This document shows, piece after piece, positions 51,665 to 61,503 of a stretch of DNA of 64,000 bases (within the stretch, counting starts at the first letter, position 1; each line of letters starts with the position of its first letter). The translations under genes were made by a program, and so were the position numbers. This DNA comes from Janthinobacterium rivuli. GTDB taxonomy: Bacteria > Pseudomonadota > Gammaproteobacteria > Burkholderiales > Burkholderiaceae_D. The notes under the pieces are model-generated. The model saw only the letters and a program-made list of their open reading frames with translations. It did not search any database and had not been told where the DNA came from. Location: the NCBI RefSeq assembly GCF_009208735.1, contig NZ_WFLJ01000005.1, positions 124,001 to 188,000 of the forward strand. Reading direction: 5' to 3'.

Positions 51665-53660
51665 GGCTGCTCAGCAATTTAGTATAAGCGTCTTCGGTAC
51701 GGACCACTTCTTCCGCAGGAATGTAGTAATCGCGCTTGTAGTTAAAGGTATGGACGATGATGGCGACCATCATGATCACGAAGCCAACGCTGGCGACGAG
51801 CCACATTTGCCAGATCAGGCCAAAACCGACCAGTGCGGACAGTGCGGCGATCACGAAACCAGCCCAGGTGTTCTTCGGCATGTGGATCTTCGTGAAACCG
51901 GACGTCGGACGCTGGTAACCGTGTTTCTTCATGTCAGTCCATGCATCGAGTTCATGCACTTGTGGCGTGAAGGCGAAATTATAGTCTGGCGGTGGCGACG
52001 ACGTCGACCATTCCAGCGTACGGCCGCCCCATGGGTCGCCGGTCACGTCGCGCAGGGCGTGACGGTTGCGGTAGCTGACGAAGAACTGGATCAGCATGGA
52101 AGCGATACCCAATGCGATCGAGACGGCGCCAAACCAGGCGATGATGGTCCAGATTTGCAAGGATGGATCTTCAAAGTGGTTGACACGACGGGTCACGCCC
52201 ATCAGGCCCAGCACGTACAGCGGCATGAAGGCCAGGTAGAAACCGACGAACCAGAACCAGAACGAGCACTTGCCCCAGAACGCGTCGAGCTTGTAGCCGA
52301 AGGCTTTCGGGTACCAGTAGTTGATCGCGGCGAACACACCGAAGACCACGCCGCCGATAATCACGTTATGGAAGTGGGCGATCAGGAACAGGCTGTTGTG
52401 CAGCACGAAGTCCGCCGGTGGTACGGCCAGCAATACGCCGGTCATGCCGCCGATGGTGAAGGTGACCATGAAGCCGATCGTCCACAGCATCGGCAGTTCG
52501 AAGCGGATACGGCCGCGGTACATGGTAAACAGCCAGTTGAAAATCTTCGCGCCCGTCGGGATCGAAATGATCATCGTCGTGATGCCGAAGAAGGAGTTGA
52601 CGCTGGCGCCCGAACCCATGGTGAAGAAGTGATGCAGCCATACCAGGTACGACAGGATCATGATGACGCAGGTGGCGTACACCATCGAGGCGTAGCCGAA
52701 CAGGCGCTTGCTGCTGAACGTGGCGACGACTTCCGAGAACACGCCGAACAGCGGCAGGATCAGGATGTACACCTCCGGGTGACCCCAGATCCAGATCAGG
52801 TTGACGTACATCATGGCGTTGCCGCCCAGTTCCGTCGTGAAGAAGTTAAAGCCGGCAACGCGGTCCAGCGACAGCATGGCCAATACAGCCGTCAGCACCG
52901 GGAAGGCGGCGACGATCAGGATGTTGGTGCACAGTGCGGTCCAGGTGAAGACCGGCATTTTCATCCAGGTCATGCCTGGCGCGCGCATCTTGACGATGGT
53001 GGCGATCAGGTTGACACCGGACAATAGCGTTCCGACCCCGGCAATCTGCAAGGACCAGATGTAATAGTCTACCCCCACGTCCGGACTGCCGACGATGCCC
53101 GACAGCGGTGGATACGCCAGCCAGCCCGTGCGGGCGAATTCGCCGACGAACAGCGAAGCCATGACCAGGGCGGCGCCCATGGTGGTCATCCAGAAGCTGA
53201 AGTTGTTCAGGAAAGGGAAAGCCACGTCGCGCGCGCCGATTTGCAGCGGTACCACGTAGTTCATCAGACCCGTCACGAAAGGCATCGCGACGAAGAAGAT
53301 CATGATCACGCCGTGGGCGGTGAAGATCTGGTCGTAGTGATGCGGTGGCAGGAAGCCGGCATTGTCGCCAAAGGCGATCGCCTGCTGGGTACGCATCATG
53401 AGCGCGTCGGCAAAGCCGCGCAACAGCATGACGAGGCCCAGGATCATGTACATGATACCGATTTTTTTATGGTCGATACTGGTGATCCAGTCGCGCCACA
53501 GGGTACCCCAGACGCGGAAATACGTCAGTGCCGCAACGAGTGCGATACCGCCCAGGGCGACCATCGCAAAGGTCGCCAGCAGGATAGGTTCGTGAAATGG
53601 AATTGCATCCCAAGTCAGACGGCCGAATATAAGCTTCGTCAGATCAATATGGTCTAGCAT
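51657..53660 (-). CDS. cyoB: Cytochrome o ubiquinol oxidase subunit I (bo3 catalytic subunit)
   Basis: A 667-residue catalytic subunit with about 15 helices. The low-spin heme histidine is in [15 protein letters not shown], the CuB histidine and Tyr in [14 protein letters not shown], the CuB His pair in [13 protein letters not shown], and the heme ligands in [14 protein letters not shown]. It reduces oxygen to water with ubiquinol electrons and pumps protons. Start 53660 ([13 protein letters not shown]) with GAGAG before it; the frame is open 12 codons further up. A 90-base gap, with a terminator-like hairpin, separates it from cyoA. Confidence 0.95.
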   Translation of the reverse strand: MLDHIDLTKLIFGRLTWDAIPFHEPILLATFAMVALGGIALVAALTYFRVWGTLWRDWITSIDHKKIGIMYMILGLVMLLRGFADALMMRTQQAIAFGDNAGFLPPHHYDQIFTAHGVIMIFFVAMPFVTGLMNYVVPLQIGARDVAFPFLNNFSFWMTTMGAALVMASLFVGEFARTGWLAYPPLSGIVGSPDVGVDYYIWSLQIAGVGTLLSGVNLIATIVKMRAPGMTWMKMPVFTWTALCTNILIVAAFPVLTAVLAMLSLDRVAGFNFFTTELGGNAMMYVNLIWIWGHPEVYILILPLFGVFSEVVATFSSKRLFGYASMVYATCVIMILSYLVWLHHFFTMGSGASVNSFFGITTMIISIPTGAKIFNWLFTMYRGRIRFELPMLWTIGFMVTFTIGGMTGVLLAVPPADFVLHNSLFLIAHFHNVIIGGVVFGVFAAINYWYPKAFGYKLDAFWGKCSFWFWFVGFYLAFMPLYVLGLMGVTRRVNHFEDPSLQIWTIIAWFGAVSIALGIASMLIQFFVSYRNRHALRDVTGDPWGGRTLEWSTSSPPPDYNFAFTPQVHELDAWTDMKKHGYQRPTSGFTKIHMPKNTWAGFVIAALSALVGFGLIWQMWLVASVGFVIMMVAIIVHTFNYKRDYYIPAEEVVRTEDAYTKLLSSHV

Positions 53661-53674
53661 TGTTACTCTCAGAG

Positions 53675-53704
53675 AAAAAAGGGAGGCGCCAGGCAAGCGG
53701 CGCC
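53675..53704 (-). terminator. Terminator-like attenuator between cyoA and cyoB
   Basis: On the minus strand GGCGCC (53704-53699), eight bases, GGCGCC (53690-53685), then TCCC and TTTTTT (53680-53675). The stem is short but all G-C. It may lower cyoB-D expression relative to cyoA, or be read through. Confidence 0.4.
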
Positions 53705-53750
53705 AGTATCTGCAGCGCCACTACGATGCGCTGCGGGATTCATGCAGTGG

Positions 53751-54734
53751 TTACTTGGCTTGAACGCCCTTTTCCACGACTGCATCGCTAGCGACTACTG
53801 CCGTTACGGCCGCTACCGGGCTATTTGCCATCGTCAATTTGTATGGCTGGACCGGCGTCACGCACAGGGCGTCGGAAACGATGGTGCGGTTCAGAATTGC
53901 CTTGTACAGATCGTTAGGCACGGCGCTGTAGCGGCGCACCGGATCACGTTCGCTAGGCTGGGCCAGCGACAGGTAGTCGTCGCGGTTCAGCGCGCCGCCA
54001 CCGGCACGTGCCGATTCCACCCATTTGTCGAAGTCCGCATCATTCACGCCGTGGAACTTGAAGCGCATGCCCGAGAAACCGGCACCGCTGTAGTTCGCGG
54101 AGAAGCCTTTATAGACGCCAGGCTTGTTGATGACGGCATTCAACTGCGTTTCCATGCCCGGCATGGCGTAGATCTGACCTGCCAGTGCGGGGATGAAGAA
54201 CGAGTTCATGACGGACGACGCGGTGATCTTGAAGCGGATCGGACGATCGACGGGCGCATACAGTTCATTCACGGAAGCGATGCCTTGTTCCGGGTAGATG
54301 AACAGCCATTTCCAGTCCAGGGCCACGACTTCGACGATCATCGGCTTGTGACTGGCAGGAATCGGGCGGTTGGCGTCGATACGGCTCAATGGGCGGTATG
54401 GATCGAGGGTGTGGGTGCTGATCCAGGTCAGCAGGCCCAGCACGATGATGATCAACAGGGGCGCGCCCCAGATGATCAACTCGAGGCGAGTCGAGTGGTC
54501 CCAGTCCGGCTCGTATTTGGCCGCGGTGTTATTTTTTCTATAGCGCCATGCGAAAAGCAGGGTCAGGGCGATTACCGGAACGATAATCAACAGCATCAGC
54601 AATGTCGAGATGACAATCAGATTGCCTTGCTGAACTGCGATGTCACCGGACGGATTCAGTACCACCGTATTGCAACCAGCCAACAATGCGAGAGGTAAAA
54701 GAAGCAGTCCGCGACGAACTTTTAATGAAAACAT
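53751..54734 (-). CDS. cyoA: Cytochrome o ubiquinol oxidase subunit II
   Basis: A 327-residue lipoprotein subunit: signal with LLAGC (acylated cysteine near residue 18), two helices (LIVISTLLMLLIIVPVIALT, and LIIWGAPLLIIIVLGLLTWI) and a periplasmic cupredoxin domain with VVALDWKWLFIYPEQGIASV, FIPALAGQIYAMPGMETQ and FSANYSGAGFSGMRF. As in other quinol oxidases the CuA ligands are lost. It is the first gene of the operon cyoABCD-SURF1-regB-regA. ATG 54734 is used; the frame is open to 54782 but that part is not lipoprotein-like. The C-terminal tail is alanine- and valine-rich. Confidence 0.94.
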   Translation of the reverse strand: MFSLKVRRGLLLLPLALLAGCNTVVLNPSGDIAVQQGNLIVISTLLMLLIIVPVIALTLLFAWRYRKNNTAAKYEPDWDHSTRLELIIWGAPLLIIIVLGLLTWISTHTLDPYRPLSRIDANRPIPASHKPMIVEVVALDWKWLFIYPEQGIASVNELYAPVDRPIRFKITASSVMNSFFIPALAGQIYAMPGMETQLNAVINKPGVYKGFSANYSGAGFSGMRFKFHGVNDADFDKWVESARAGGGALNRDDYLSLAQPSERDPVRRYSAVPNDLYKAILNRTIVSDALCVTPVQPYKLTMANSPVAAVTAVVASDAVVEKGVQAK

Positions 54735-54951
54735 ACAGGAAAGTCCAGTACAGGGGATGAAGATATGGTACTGTATTCTCACTGGAGCGCGTTGGCAATT
54801 GGACGTTTTGTCCTACCCCTTGCTCGGATTTTCACTCGGTGGTTGAGGAGTTTTCCTATAGCTATCTATTGAATAGTCCTACTCCGGGCGTGAGACACCC
54901 GGGGTATGTTACGCGTTGGCCGAACTCGAAACTATATTGGAGACGATCATC

Positions 54952-56298
54952 ATGTCCAGCACGCGCACACACAGCGGGGATGTACCCGCCGACTTTTCCC
55001 CCCACTCCCTGCGCGACGCACGCGGGGCCGGCACGGTCGAATCGCACATCGACCCCGGTGAGATCGCCGTCGGCGTGATCATCGGCCGCGCTTCCGAATA
55101 CTTCGACTTCTTCGTCTACGCCATCGCCTCGGTGCTGGTGTTTCCGCGCGTCTTCTTCCCGTTTGAAGAGCGCCTGGAGGGCACATTATATGCCTTCCTG
55201 ATCTTCTCGTTCGCCTTCATCGCCCGCCCGTTCGGCACCGTGCTCTTCATGGAGATCCAGCGCCGCATGGGCCGCAGCGCCAAGCTGACCTTCGCCCTCT
55301 TCCTGCTGGGCGTGTCCACGGCCGGCATCGCCTTCCTGCCGACCTACGCCCACCTGGGCTTTGCCGCCATCATCTGGCTGTCCGTGCTGCGCATCGGCCA
55401 GGGCGTGGCGCTGGGCGGTTCCTGGGATGGCTTGCCCTCGCTGCTGGCCCTGAACGCGCCGGAAAACAAGCGCGGCTGGTACGCCATGCTGGGTCAGCTG
55501 GGCGCGCCCACCGGCTTCCTGATCGCCGCCGGCCTGTTCTGGTTCATGCTGACCACCCTGACGGATGAAGACTTCCTCGACTGGGGCTGGCGCTATCCGT
55601 TCTATGTGGCCTTCGCCATCAACGTGGTGGCCCTGTTTGCCCGTCTGCGCCTGGTGTCGACGAATGAATATGCGCGCCTGCTCGACGAACGCGAACTGCA
55701 GCCCGTGAGCGTGTTTGAAATGAGCCGTGGCCAGGGCCGCAACGTGCTGATCGGCGCCCTGGCCGCGCTGGCCAGCTACGCCCTGTTCCACCTGGTCACC
55801 GTGTTCCCGCTGTCGTGGATTTCCGTCTACCAGACGCGTTCGGCCTCGGACTTCCTGCAAATCCAGATGATGGGCGCCGTGCTGGCCGCCGTCGGCGTGG
55901 TGATTTCCGGCGTGCTGGCCGACAAGGTGGGCCGCCGCACCACCCTGGGCGTGCTGGCCGTGCTGATCGCCATCTTCAGCGCCTTCGTGCCGACTCTGAT
56001 GGGCGGCGGCAATGCGGGCCAGGACGTCTTCATCCTCGTCGGCTTCAGCCTGCTGGGCCTGTCCTACGGTCAAGCGGCCGGCGCCGTGACGGCCAACTTC
56101 CCTGCCCGCTTCCGCTACACGGGTGCGGCCCTGACTTCCGACCTGGCCTGGCTGGTCGGCGCCGGCTTCGCCCCGCTGGTGGCGCTGGGCCTGTCAGCCA
56201 ACTTCGGCCTCGCCTATGTCAGCTTCTACCTGCTGTCGGGCGCCGTCGCCTCGCTGGCCGCCCTGAGCCTGAACCGGGCGCTGGAAATCCGCGACTGA
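54952..56298 (+). CDS. MFS transporter, metabolite:H+ symporter (MHS) type
   Basis: A 448-residue permease with 12 helices. Landmarks are IIGRASEYFDFFVYAIAS, FIARPFGTVLFMEIQRRMGR, RIGQGVALGGSWDGLPSLLA and GVLADKVGRRTTLG, the usual loop 2-3 and 8-9 motifs. MHS members carry organic acids, betaines or similar small solutes in with protons. TTGGAGACG precedes ATG 54952 at good spacing. The gene is divergent from the cyo operon across a 217-base region. A strong bidirectional terminator follows and also serves the convergent hsp20 gene. Confidence 0.88.
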   Translation: MSSTRTHSGDVPADFSPHSLRDARGAGTVESHIDPGEIAVGVIIGRASEYFDFFVYAIASVLVFPRVFFPFEERLEGTLYAFLIFSFAFIARPFGTVLFMEIQRRMGRSAKLTFALFLLGVSTAGIAFLPTYAHLGFAAIIWLSVLRIGQGVALGGSWDGLPSLLALNAPENKRGWYAMLGQLGAPTGFLIAAGLFWFMLTTLTDEDFLDWGWRYPFYVAFAINVVALFARLRLVSTNEYARLLDERELQPVSVFEMSRGQGRNVLIGALAALASYALFHLVTVFPLSWISVYQTRSASDFLQIQMMGAVLAAVGVVISGVLADKVGRRTTLGVLAVLIAIFSAFVPTLMGGGNAGQDVFILVGFSLLGLSYGQAAGAVTANFPARFRYTGAALTSDLAWLVGAGFAPLVALGLSANFGLAYVSFYLLSGAVASLAALSLNRALEIRD

Positions 56299-56332
56299 CA
56301 TATATGTATACAGCGCAGCGCGCGCAGCACTG

Positions 56333-56362
56333 AAAAAACGCCGGCCCCGTCCGGCGTTTTTT
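56333..56362. terminator. Bidirectional intrinsic terminator between the MFS and Hsp20 genes
   Basis: AAAAAACGCCGG (56333-56344) and its exact reverse complement CCGGCGTTTTTT (56351-56362) flank a six-base loop. With a T-run on each strand it ends both convergent transcripts. Confidence 0.92.
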
Positions 56363-56396
56363 CATGCCCCAGGCTGTAGCTGGCGCCCGACCCGGC

Positions 56397-56849
56397 TCAC
56401 TGTATCGCCAGTTGCCGCCCGCCCGCGCCCTCCGTCTTCGGCAAGTCCAGCAACAGCACGCCTTTTTCATAGCGGGCCTGCGCGCCGGCCTCGTCCACCT
56501 CGTGCGGCAACACGAAGCTGCGGTATTGCTGGCCGTACTCGCGCTCGCTGCGCACGACCTTGCCGCCGCCGTCGCGCGTCACTCTCTCATCCTTGAGTTC
56601 GGCACTGATGGAGACGCGGTTGCCATCGATGGACACCTTGATATCGTCTTTATGCACGCCTGGAATGTCCGCCTGCACCTGATAGGCTTGCTCGGTTTCG
56701 GCAATGTCGACACGCATGCGTCCATTGCCCTCGTCGCGCACGCGCATGGCAGGCAAGAAGAAATCGCGCATCATGTCTTCCATGTCGCTGAAGGGGTCGA
56801 AACGCCCCAAGGGATTGAGCGCATCGCGCTGTATCAAATGATTGGCCAT
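56397..56849 (-). CDS. Hsp20/alpha-crystallin family small heat shock protein
   Basis: A 150-residue cytoplasmic chaperone. The alpha-crystallin domain covers about residues 45-140, with VDIAETEQAYQVQADIPGVH, KDDIKVSIDGNRVSISAE, and a C-terminal ARYEKGVLLLDLPKT that holds the conserved A-x-x-x-n-G-v-L motif. The short N-terminal arm includes LGRFDPFSDMEDMMRDFF. It holds unfolding proteins in a refoldable state. AGGAGGA before ATG 56849 sets the start. An FNR-type box with a -10 at almost the ideal class II distance lies upstream, so control by low oxygen instead of, or besides, heat is plausible. Confidence 0.92.
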   Translation of the reverse strand: MANHLIQRDALNPLGRFDPFSDMEDMMRDFFLPAMRVRDEGNGRMRVDIAETEQAYQVQADIPGVHKDDIKVSIDGNRVSISAELKDERVTRDGGGKVVRSEREYGQQYRSFVLPHEVDEAGAQARYEKGVLLLDLPKTEGAGGRQLAIQ

Positions 56850-56914
56850 GATGTCCTCCTGCATGGGTTGGCTGGTACAGGGTGAGCATCGCCAGGGACG
56901 CCACCTCCATCAGC

Positions 56915-56955
56915 ATCTTAGGACGCGAATCGACTGCCTCCTTGATCTGTCTCAA
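56915..56955 (-). promoter_or_regulatory. Possible FNR-dependent (class II) promoter of hsp20
   Basis: On the minus strand TTGAG-acag-ATCAA (56955-56942; one mismatch to the FNR consensus) is followed 21 bases later by TAAGAT (56920-56915), a reasonable -10. Class II FNR promoters have 22 bases there. The leader to ATG 56849 would be about 58 bases. Confidence 0.5.
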
Positions 56956-57128
56956 TCGTGGCCACCTTGATTTTCCATCTACTTTGATCTGTGCGCTACC
57001 GCGCTTTACACAGGCTTGCAAGTCGGCAATTACCCGCAAGGCTGTTATGCTAGCGCACGCTATGCTTGACCACCAGGAAACTTGCATTTCAATTAAAATT
57101 GATTTTTTCGCGACAGCCTTACACGGAC

Positions 57129-60100
57129 ATGATGAATACCAAGACCCCGATCGATTCCTTCAGCTTTCGCCGCATCCTCGCCCGCAACGTCACCTTGCCG
57201 CTGGTCATCGGGGTCGTCACGGCCCTCGTGTTCGTCGCCCTGATCGCCTACCTGCTCTCTGCCTTGCGCTCGGTCGAGCACTCCGAACGGGTGATCGGCA
57301 ATGCGAACGAGGTCATGAAGTTGTCGGTCGATCTGGAAACGGGCATGCGCGGCTACCTGCTGACGGGCGACGAGACGTTCTTGGCGCCATATAAATCGGG
57401 CAAGGCGAAGATCGCGGTCGAAATGAGCACCCTGCTCGAACTGGTGTCCGACAGCCCCATCCAGGTCGACCGGCTGCGCCGCATCCGCGCCCTGCAAGGC
57501 CAGTGGCTCGATTACGCCGAAGGCGTGATCGCACAGCGCCGCAACAACCAGGAATTCCTCGCGCGCGTGCGCCAGGGCGAAGGCAAGCTGGAATTTGACG
57601 AAATCCGCCGCGAATTCCTCGCCTTCCTGTCGATGGAACAGCGGCTGCGCCAGGAACGGGCCGACACGGCCGAAAGCCGCACCATGCTGGCCGTGGTGGT
57701 ATTCCTCATCCTCAGCCTCGGTTTGTCGGGCTTGCTCGCCTACCTGGGACGGCGCGAACTGCTGCGTCTGTCCGATATCTACAACGATGCGCTCGAACAG
57801 CGCGGCAAGGACAACGACGTGCTGCAGGAGCAAGCCTGGCTGCGCACGGGACAGACGGAACTGGCGGCGCACACGAGCGGCCAGCTGGGCCTGCCGCAAC
57901 TGGGACGCCACGTGCTGGACTTCCTGGCGCACCGCCTCGACGTGGCCGTCGCCACCCTGTACGTGGTCGACGAGGATGGCAGCCTGCGCCGCACTGCCGT
58001 GTATGGTTTCAACGACCAGGGCGTGAAGGACAAGCAAGTGTTCAAGCTGGGCGAAGGCCTGGTGGGCGAGACGGCGCGCGAAAAGCGCCTCAAGCATGTG
58101 CAGCAAGTGCCCGAGAATTACCTGACCGTGACGTCGAGCCTCGGCCGCGGCGCGCCACTGGAACTGGTCTTGACACCCGTCAGCAATGAAGGCGTCGTCA
58201 ACGGCGTCATCGAACTGGGCTTTACGCACCCCGTCAGCGCCCGCGCCAAGGAATGGCTGAACCTGATCGGGGCGAATATCGGCACCTCGCTGGAAGCGGC
58301 CCTGTACCGCCAGCGCCTGCAAAACGTGCTGGAAGAAACCCAGCAATTGAATGAGGAACTGGAAGTGCAGCAGGAGGAACTGCGCACGGCCAATGAAGAG
58401 CTGGGTGAGCAGTCGCGCGTGCTGGAACAGTCGCAAGCCCACCTGGAAGAGCAAAAGGCGGCGCTGGAACAGTCGAACGAGCAGTTGGCCGTGCAGGCGC
58501 TGTCGCTGGACCAGAAGAACATCGCCATCGTCCAGGCGCACGCCCAGCTGGAAGCCCGCGCCGAAGAGCTGCAGCGGGCCAGCCGCTATAAATCCGAATT
58601 CCTGGCGAACATGTCGCATGAACTGCGCACGCCACTTAACAGCTCGCTCATCCTGTCCAAGCTGTTGTCGGACAATACCAGCGGCAATCTGACGCCGGAG
58701 CAAGTGACGTTTGCGCAAACCATTTATTCGGCTGGCAACGATTTATTGACCCTCATTAACGATATCCTCGACATTTCCAAGGTCGAGGCGGGCAAGCTGG
58801 AATTGACGCCGGACGCCGTACCCTTCGACGAACTGCTCAGCAGCATGAAGATGCTGTTCGGCGCCCAGGCGCAGCAAAAGAAACTCGTCTTTGACGTCAA
58901 GGTGGCACCGGACACCCCGCCATCCTTCGTCAGCGACCGCCAGCGCCTGGAGCAAATCCTGAAAAACCTGCTGTCGAACGCCATCAAATTCACCGATACG
59001 GGCACGGTGTCGCTGCACGTGAGCACGGATGCGGCCGGCCAGGTGCGCTTCCAGGTGCAGGATACCGGCATCGGCATCGCCGGCGACCAGCAACAGAAGG
59101 TGTTCGACGCCTTCCACCAGGCCGACGGCACCACCAGCCGCCGCTATGGCGGTACGGGCCTGGGCCTGTCGATTTCGCGCGACCTGGCCGCCTTGCTGGG
59201 CGGCAGCATCGAGCTGGCCAGCACGCCAGGCCAGGGCAGCACGTTCACTCTGGTGCTGCCGGCCGTCATGCCGGAACGCGTGGTGGAAGCGGCACCGGCG
59301 CAGGCCGCCGCGCCGCAGGCGCGCGCCGTGGCCGCCACGCCCAAGGCGGCGCCCGCCGCCAAGCCCGTGCCGCTGCCCACCTTCCAGGATGACAGGAATA
59401 ACGTGCCGGCCGTCAAGACCGGCCAGCGTTCCGTGCTGGTGATCGAGGATGAACCGTCGTTCGCCGGCATCCTATTCGACCTCGCGCATGAAATGCAATA
59501 CCGCTGTCTGGTGGCGCACGGCGCCGACGAAGGCTTGCGCCTGGCGGAAGAATTCCTGCCCGACGCCATCCTGCTCGACATGGGCTTGCCGGATCGCCCG
59601 GGCTTGCTGGTCTTGCAGCAGCTCAAGGAAAACCCGCTGACGCGCCACATTCCCGTGCACATCGTCTCCGGCAACGACCAGATCCAGGAAGCCATGCAGC
59701 TGGGGGCCATCGGCTACGCCACCAAGCCGCGCACGCGCGAGCAGCTGAAGGAAGTGTTCCGCAAGCTCGAATCGAAATTCACGCAGCAGATGAAACGCAT
59801 CCTGCTGGTCGAGGATGACGAACGCCAGCGCGAAAGCGTCGTCCACCTGATCAGCGACGACGACGTGGAAATCACGGCCGTGGCCTTGGGCGAACAGGCG
59901 CTGGAATTGCTCAAAACGCAGATTTTCGACTGCATGATCATCGACTTGAAGCTGCCCGATATCCAGGGCAACGAATTGCTCGAACGCATGGAGCATGAGG
60001 AGCTGTGTTCGTTCCCGCCCGTCATCGTCTACACGGGCCGCAACCTGAGCCGCGAGGAAGAAGCGGACCTGATGAAGTATTCGCGCTCCATCATCATCAA

Positions 60101-60608
60101 GGGCGCCCGTTCGCCAGAACGCCTGCTCGACGAAGTCACCCTCTTCCTGCACAAGGTGGAGTCGGAACTGTCGAGCGAGCGCCAGGGCATGCTGCAGCAG
60201 GTGCGCAGCCGCGAACGCGTGTTTGAGGGCCGCAAGATTTTGCTGGTGGACGACGACGTGCGCAATATCTTTGCGCTGACGAATGCGCTGGAACAGAAAG
60301 GCGTGGTGGTGGAAATCGGCCGCAACGGCTTCGAAGCCATCAGCAAGCTCAACAGCGTGGACGATATCGACCTGGTGTTGATGGATGTGATGATGCCGGG
60401 CATGGATGGCCTGGAAGCGACGCGTTTGATCCGCGCCGATGGCCGCTACAACAAGCTGCCCATCATCGCCATTACGGCCAAGGCCATGAAGAATGACCAG
60501 GAAGAATGCCTGCAGGCGGGCGCGTCGGACTACCTGGCCAAGCCGATCGACCTCGACCGTTTGTATTCGCTGCTGCGCGTGTGGATGCCGAAGATGGAAC
60601 GCATGTGA
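57129..60608 (+). CDS. Hybrid sensor histidine kinase with CHASE3, GAF and three receiver domains
   Basis: A 1159-residue inner-membrane kinase. Two helices (about residues 22-45 and 187-207) flank a CHASE3 domain (MRGYLLTGDETFLAPY). A GAF domain follows (about 250-400), then a coiled coil of about 85 residues, HisKA with H497 in MSHELRTPL, HATPase with QDTGIGIAG and GGTGLGLSI, and three receivers with phosphoacceptors D817, D939 and D1086. This matches the complex hybrid kinases that often precede CheB/CheR genes. Start: ATG 57129 or 57132, with GGA at 57125-57127; the in-frame extension to 57066 is not used. The stop and next gene's start lie 14 bases apart, with a four-codon mini-frame (60608-60622) between. 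Confidence 0.9.
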   Translation: MMNTKTPIDSFSFRRILARNVTLPLVIGVVTALVFVALIAYLLSALRSVEHSERVIGNANEVMKLSVDLETGMRGYLLTGDETFLAPYKSGKAKIAVEMSTLLELVSDSPIQVDRLRRIRALQGQWLDYAEGVIAQRRNNQEFLARVRQGEGKLEFDEIRREFLAFLSMEQRLRQERADTAESRTMLAVVVFLILSLGLSGLLAYLGRRELLRLSDIYNDALEQRGKDNDVLQEQAWLRTGQTELAAHTSGQLGLPQLGRHVLDFLAHRLDVAVATLYVVDEDGSLRRTAVYGFNDQGVKDKQVFKLGEGLVGETAREKRLKHVQQVPENYLTVTSSLGRGAPLELVLTPVSNEGVVNGVIELGFTHPVSARAKEWLNLIGANIGTSLEAALYRQRLQNVLEETQQLNEELEVQQEELRTANEELGEQSRVLEQSQAHLEEQKAALEQSNEQLAVQALSLDQKNIAIVQAHAQLEARAEELQRASRYKSEFLANMSHELRTPLNSSLILSKLLSDNTSGNLTPEQVTFAQTIYSAGNDLLTLINDILDISKVEAGKLELTPDAVPFDELLSSMKMLFGAQAQQKKLVFDVKVAPDTPPSFVSDRQRLEQILKNLLSNAIKFTDTGTVSLHVSTDAAGQVRFQVQDTGIGIAGDQQQKVFDAFHQADGTTSRRYGGTGLGLSISRDLAALLGGSIELASTPGQGSTFTLVLPAVMPERVVEAAPAQAAAPQARAVAATPKAAPAAKPVPLPTFQDDRNNVPAVKTGQRSVLVIEDEPSFAGILFDLAHEMQYRCLVAHGADEGLRLAEEFLPDAILLDMGLPDRPGLLVLQQLKENPLTRHIPVHIVSGNDQIQEAMQLGAIGYATKPRTREQLKEVFRKLESKFTQQMKRILLVEDDERQRESVVHLISDDDVEITAVALGEQALELLKTQIFDCMIIDLKLPDIQGNELLERMEHEELCSFPPVIVYTGRNLSREEEADLMKYSRSIIIKGARSPERLLDEVTLFLHKVESELSSERQGMLQQVRSRERVFEGRKILLVDDDVRNIFALTNALEQKGVVVEIGRNGFEAISKLNSVDDIDLVLMDVMMPGMDGLEATRLIRADGRYNKLPIIAITAKAMKNDQEECLQAGASDYLAKPIDLDRLYSLLRVWMPKMERM

Positions 60609-60621
60609 TGGAGCGTTACTG

Positions 60622-61503
60622 ATGTCCCTGCGCACCACGGACGCGCAATTGCATGCGCTGATGGAAGCCATCTGTCAGCGCTACAGCTATGATTTTCGCG
60701 ACTATTCCCTGCCCTCGCAGCGGCGCCGCCTGCATCACGCGCTCGAGCGCCTGCATTGTGCCGACGTGCCGGCCTTGCAGCAACTGGTGCTGGACGACCC
60801 GGTGGCCTTTGGCAAGCTGCTGCAGATTTTGACCGTGCCGGTCACGCAAATGTTCCGCGATCCGGCGTTTTTCCGCACCTTGCGCGAACAGGTGGTGCCC
60901 GTGCTGAAAACCTACCCGTCGCCAACCATCTGGGTGGCCGGCTGCTGCACGGGAGAAGAGGCGCTGTCGCTGGCCATCGTGCTGGACGAGGAAGGCTTGC
61001 TCGAACGCAGCACGATTTACGCCACCGACATCAATCCGCAAGCGCTGGCCACGGCCGCGCGCGGCGTGTATCCGCTGCACCGCATGGCCGACTATGGCGC
61101 CAACTACCTGGCCGCGGGCGGCCTGGGCCAACTGGCCGACTATTACACGGTCGAGCATGTCACGGCGCATTTCCAGCAGCGCTTGCTCGACAGGATCAAC
61201 TTTGCCGACCACAGCCTGTCCACGGACAGCGTTTTTATCGAAACGCAGTTGATTTGCTGCCGTAACGTGCTGATTTACTTCAATAAAACCTTGCAGGAGC
61301 GGGCCCTGGGTCTGTTCCACGACTCGCTGTGCCACCGGGGTTTCCTCGGCCTGGGCAGCAAGGAAAGCACGCATTTCACGCGCTTTGCCGCCGACTTCGA
61401 ACCCTTGCCGGGTCCCGAAAAGCTCTACCGCAAGCGTGCGCCGTCGCACGCCGCTTCCCATTACGCTGGACGGCACATGCCAGGAATGAAACATGATGAA
61501 TGA
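60622..61503 (+). CDS. CheR-type protein-glutamate O-methyltransferase
   Basis: A 293-residue methyltransferase. The N-terminal helical domain (YSYDFRDYSLPSQRRRLHHA) is followed by the SAM-binding fold with IWVAGCCTGEEALSLAIVLD, IYATDINPQALATAARG and the family's LICCRNVLIYFN. It methylates glutamates of receptor proteins with S-adenosylmethionine. It has no TPR tail. No chemoreceptor or cheB gene is next to it; instead kinase genes lie on both sides, so it probably modifies a sensor kinase or works in an alternative chemosensory circuit. GGAG at 60610-60613 lies eight bases before ATG 60622. It overlaps the next gene by 11 bases. Confidence 0.92.
   Translation: MSLRTTDAQLHALMEAICQRYSYDFRDYSLPSQRRRLHHALERLHCADVPALQQLVLDDPVAFGKLLQILTVPVTQMFRDPAFFRTLREQVVPVLKTYPSPTIWVAGCCTGEEALSLAIVLDEEGLLERSTIYATDINPQALATAARGVYPLHRMADYGANYLAAGGLGQLADYYTVEHVTAHFQQRLLDRINFADHSLSTDSVFIETQLICCRNVLIYFNKTLQERALGLFHDSLCHRGFLGLGSKESTHFTRFAADFEPLPGPEKLYRKRAPSHAASHYAGRHMPGMKHDE

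Noticed and set aside
54884-54902. CCGGG/CCCGG inverted repeat upstream of the MFS gene as a terminator or riboswitch
   Set aside because: Only five base pairs with a nine-base loop, no T-run and no recognisable RNA class.
57089-57102. TCAATT-AA-AATTGA palindrome before the triple-receiver kinase as an operator
   Set aside because: Short AT-rich arms such as these arise easily by chance, and no regulator gene or second copy supports it.
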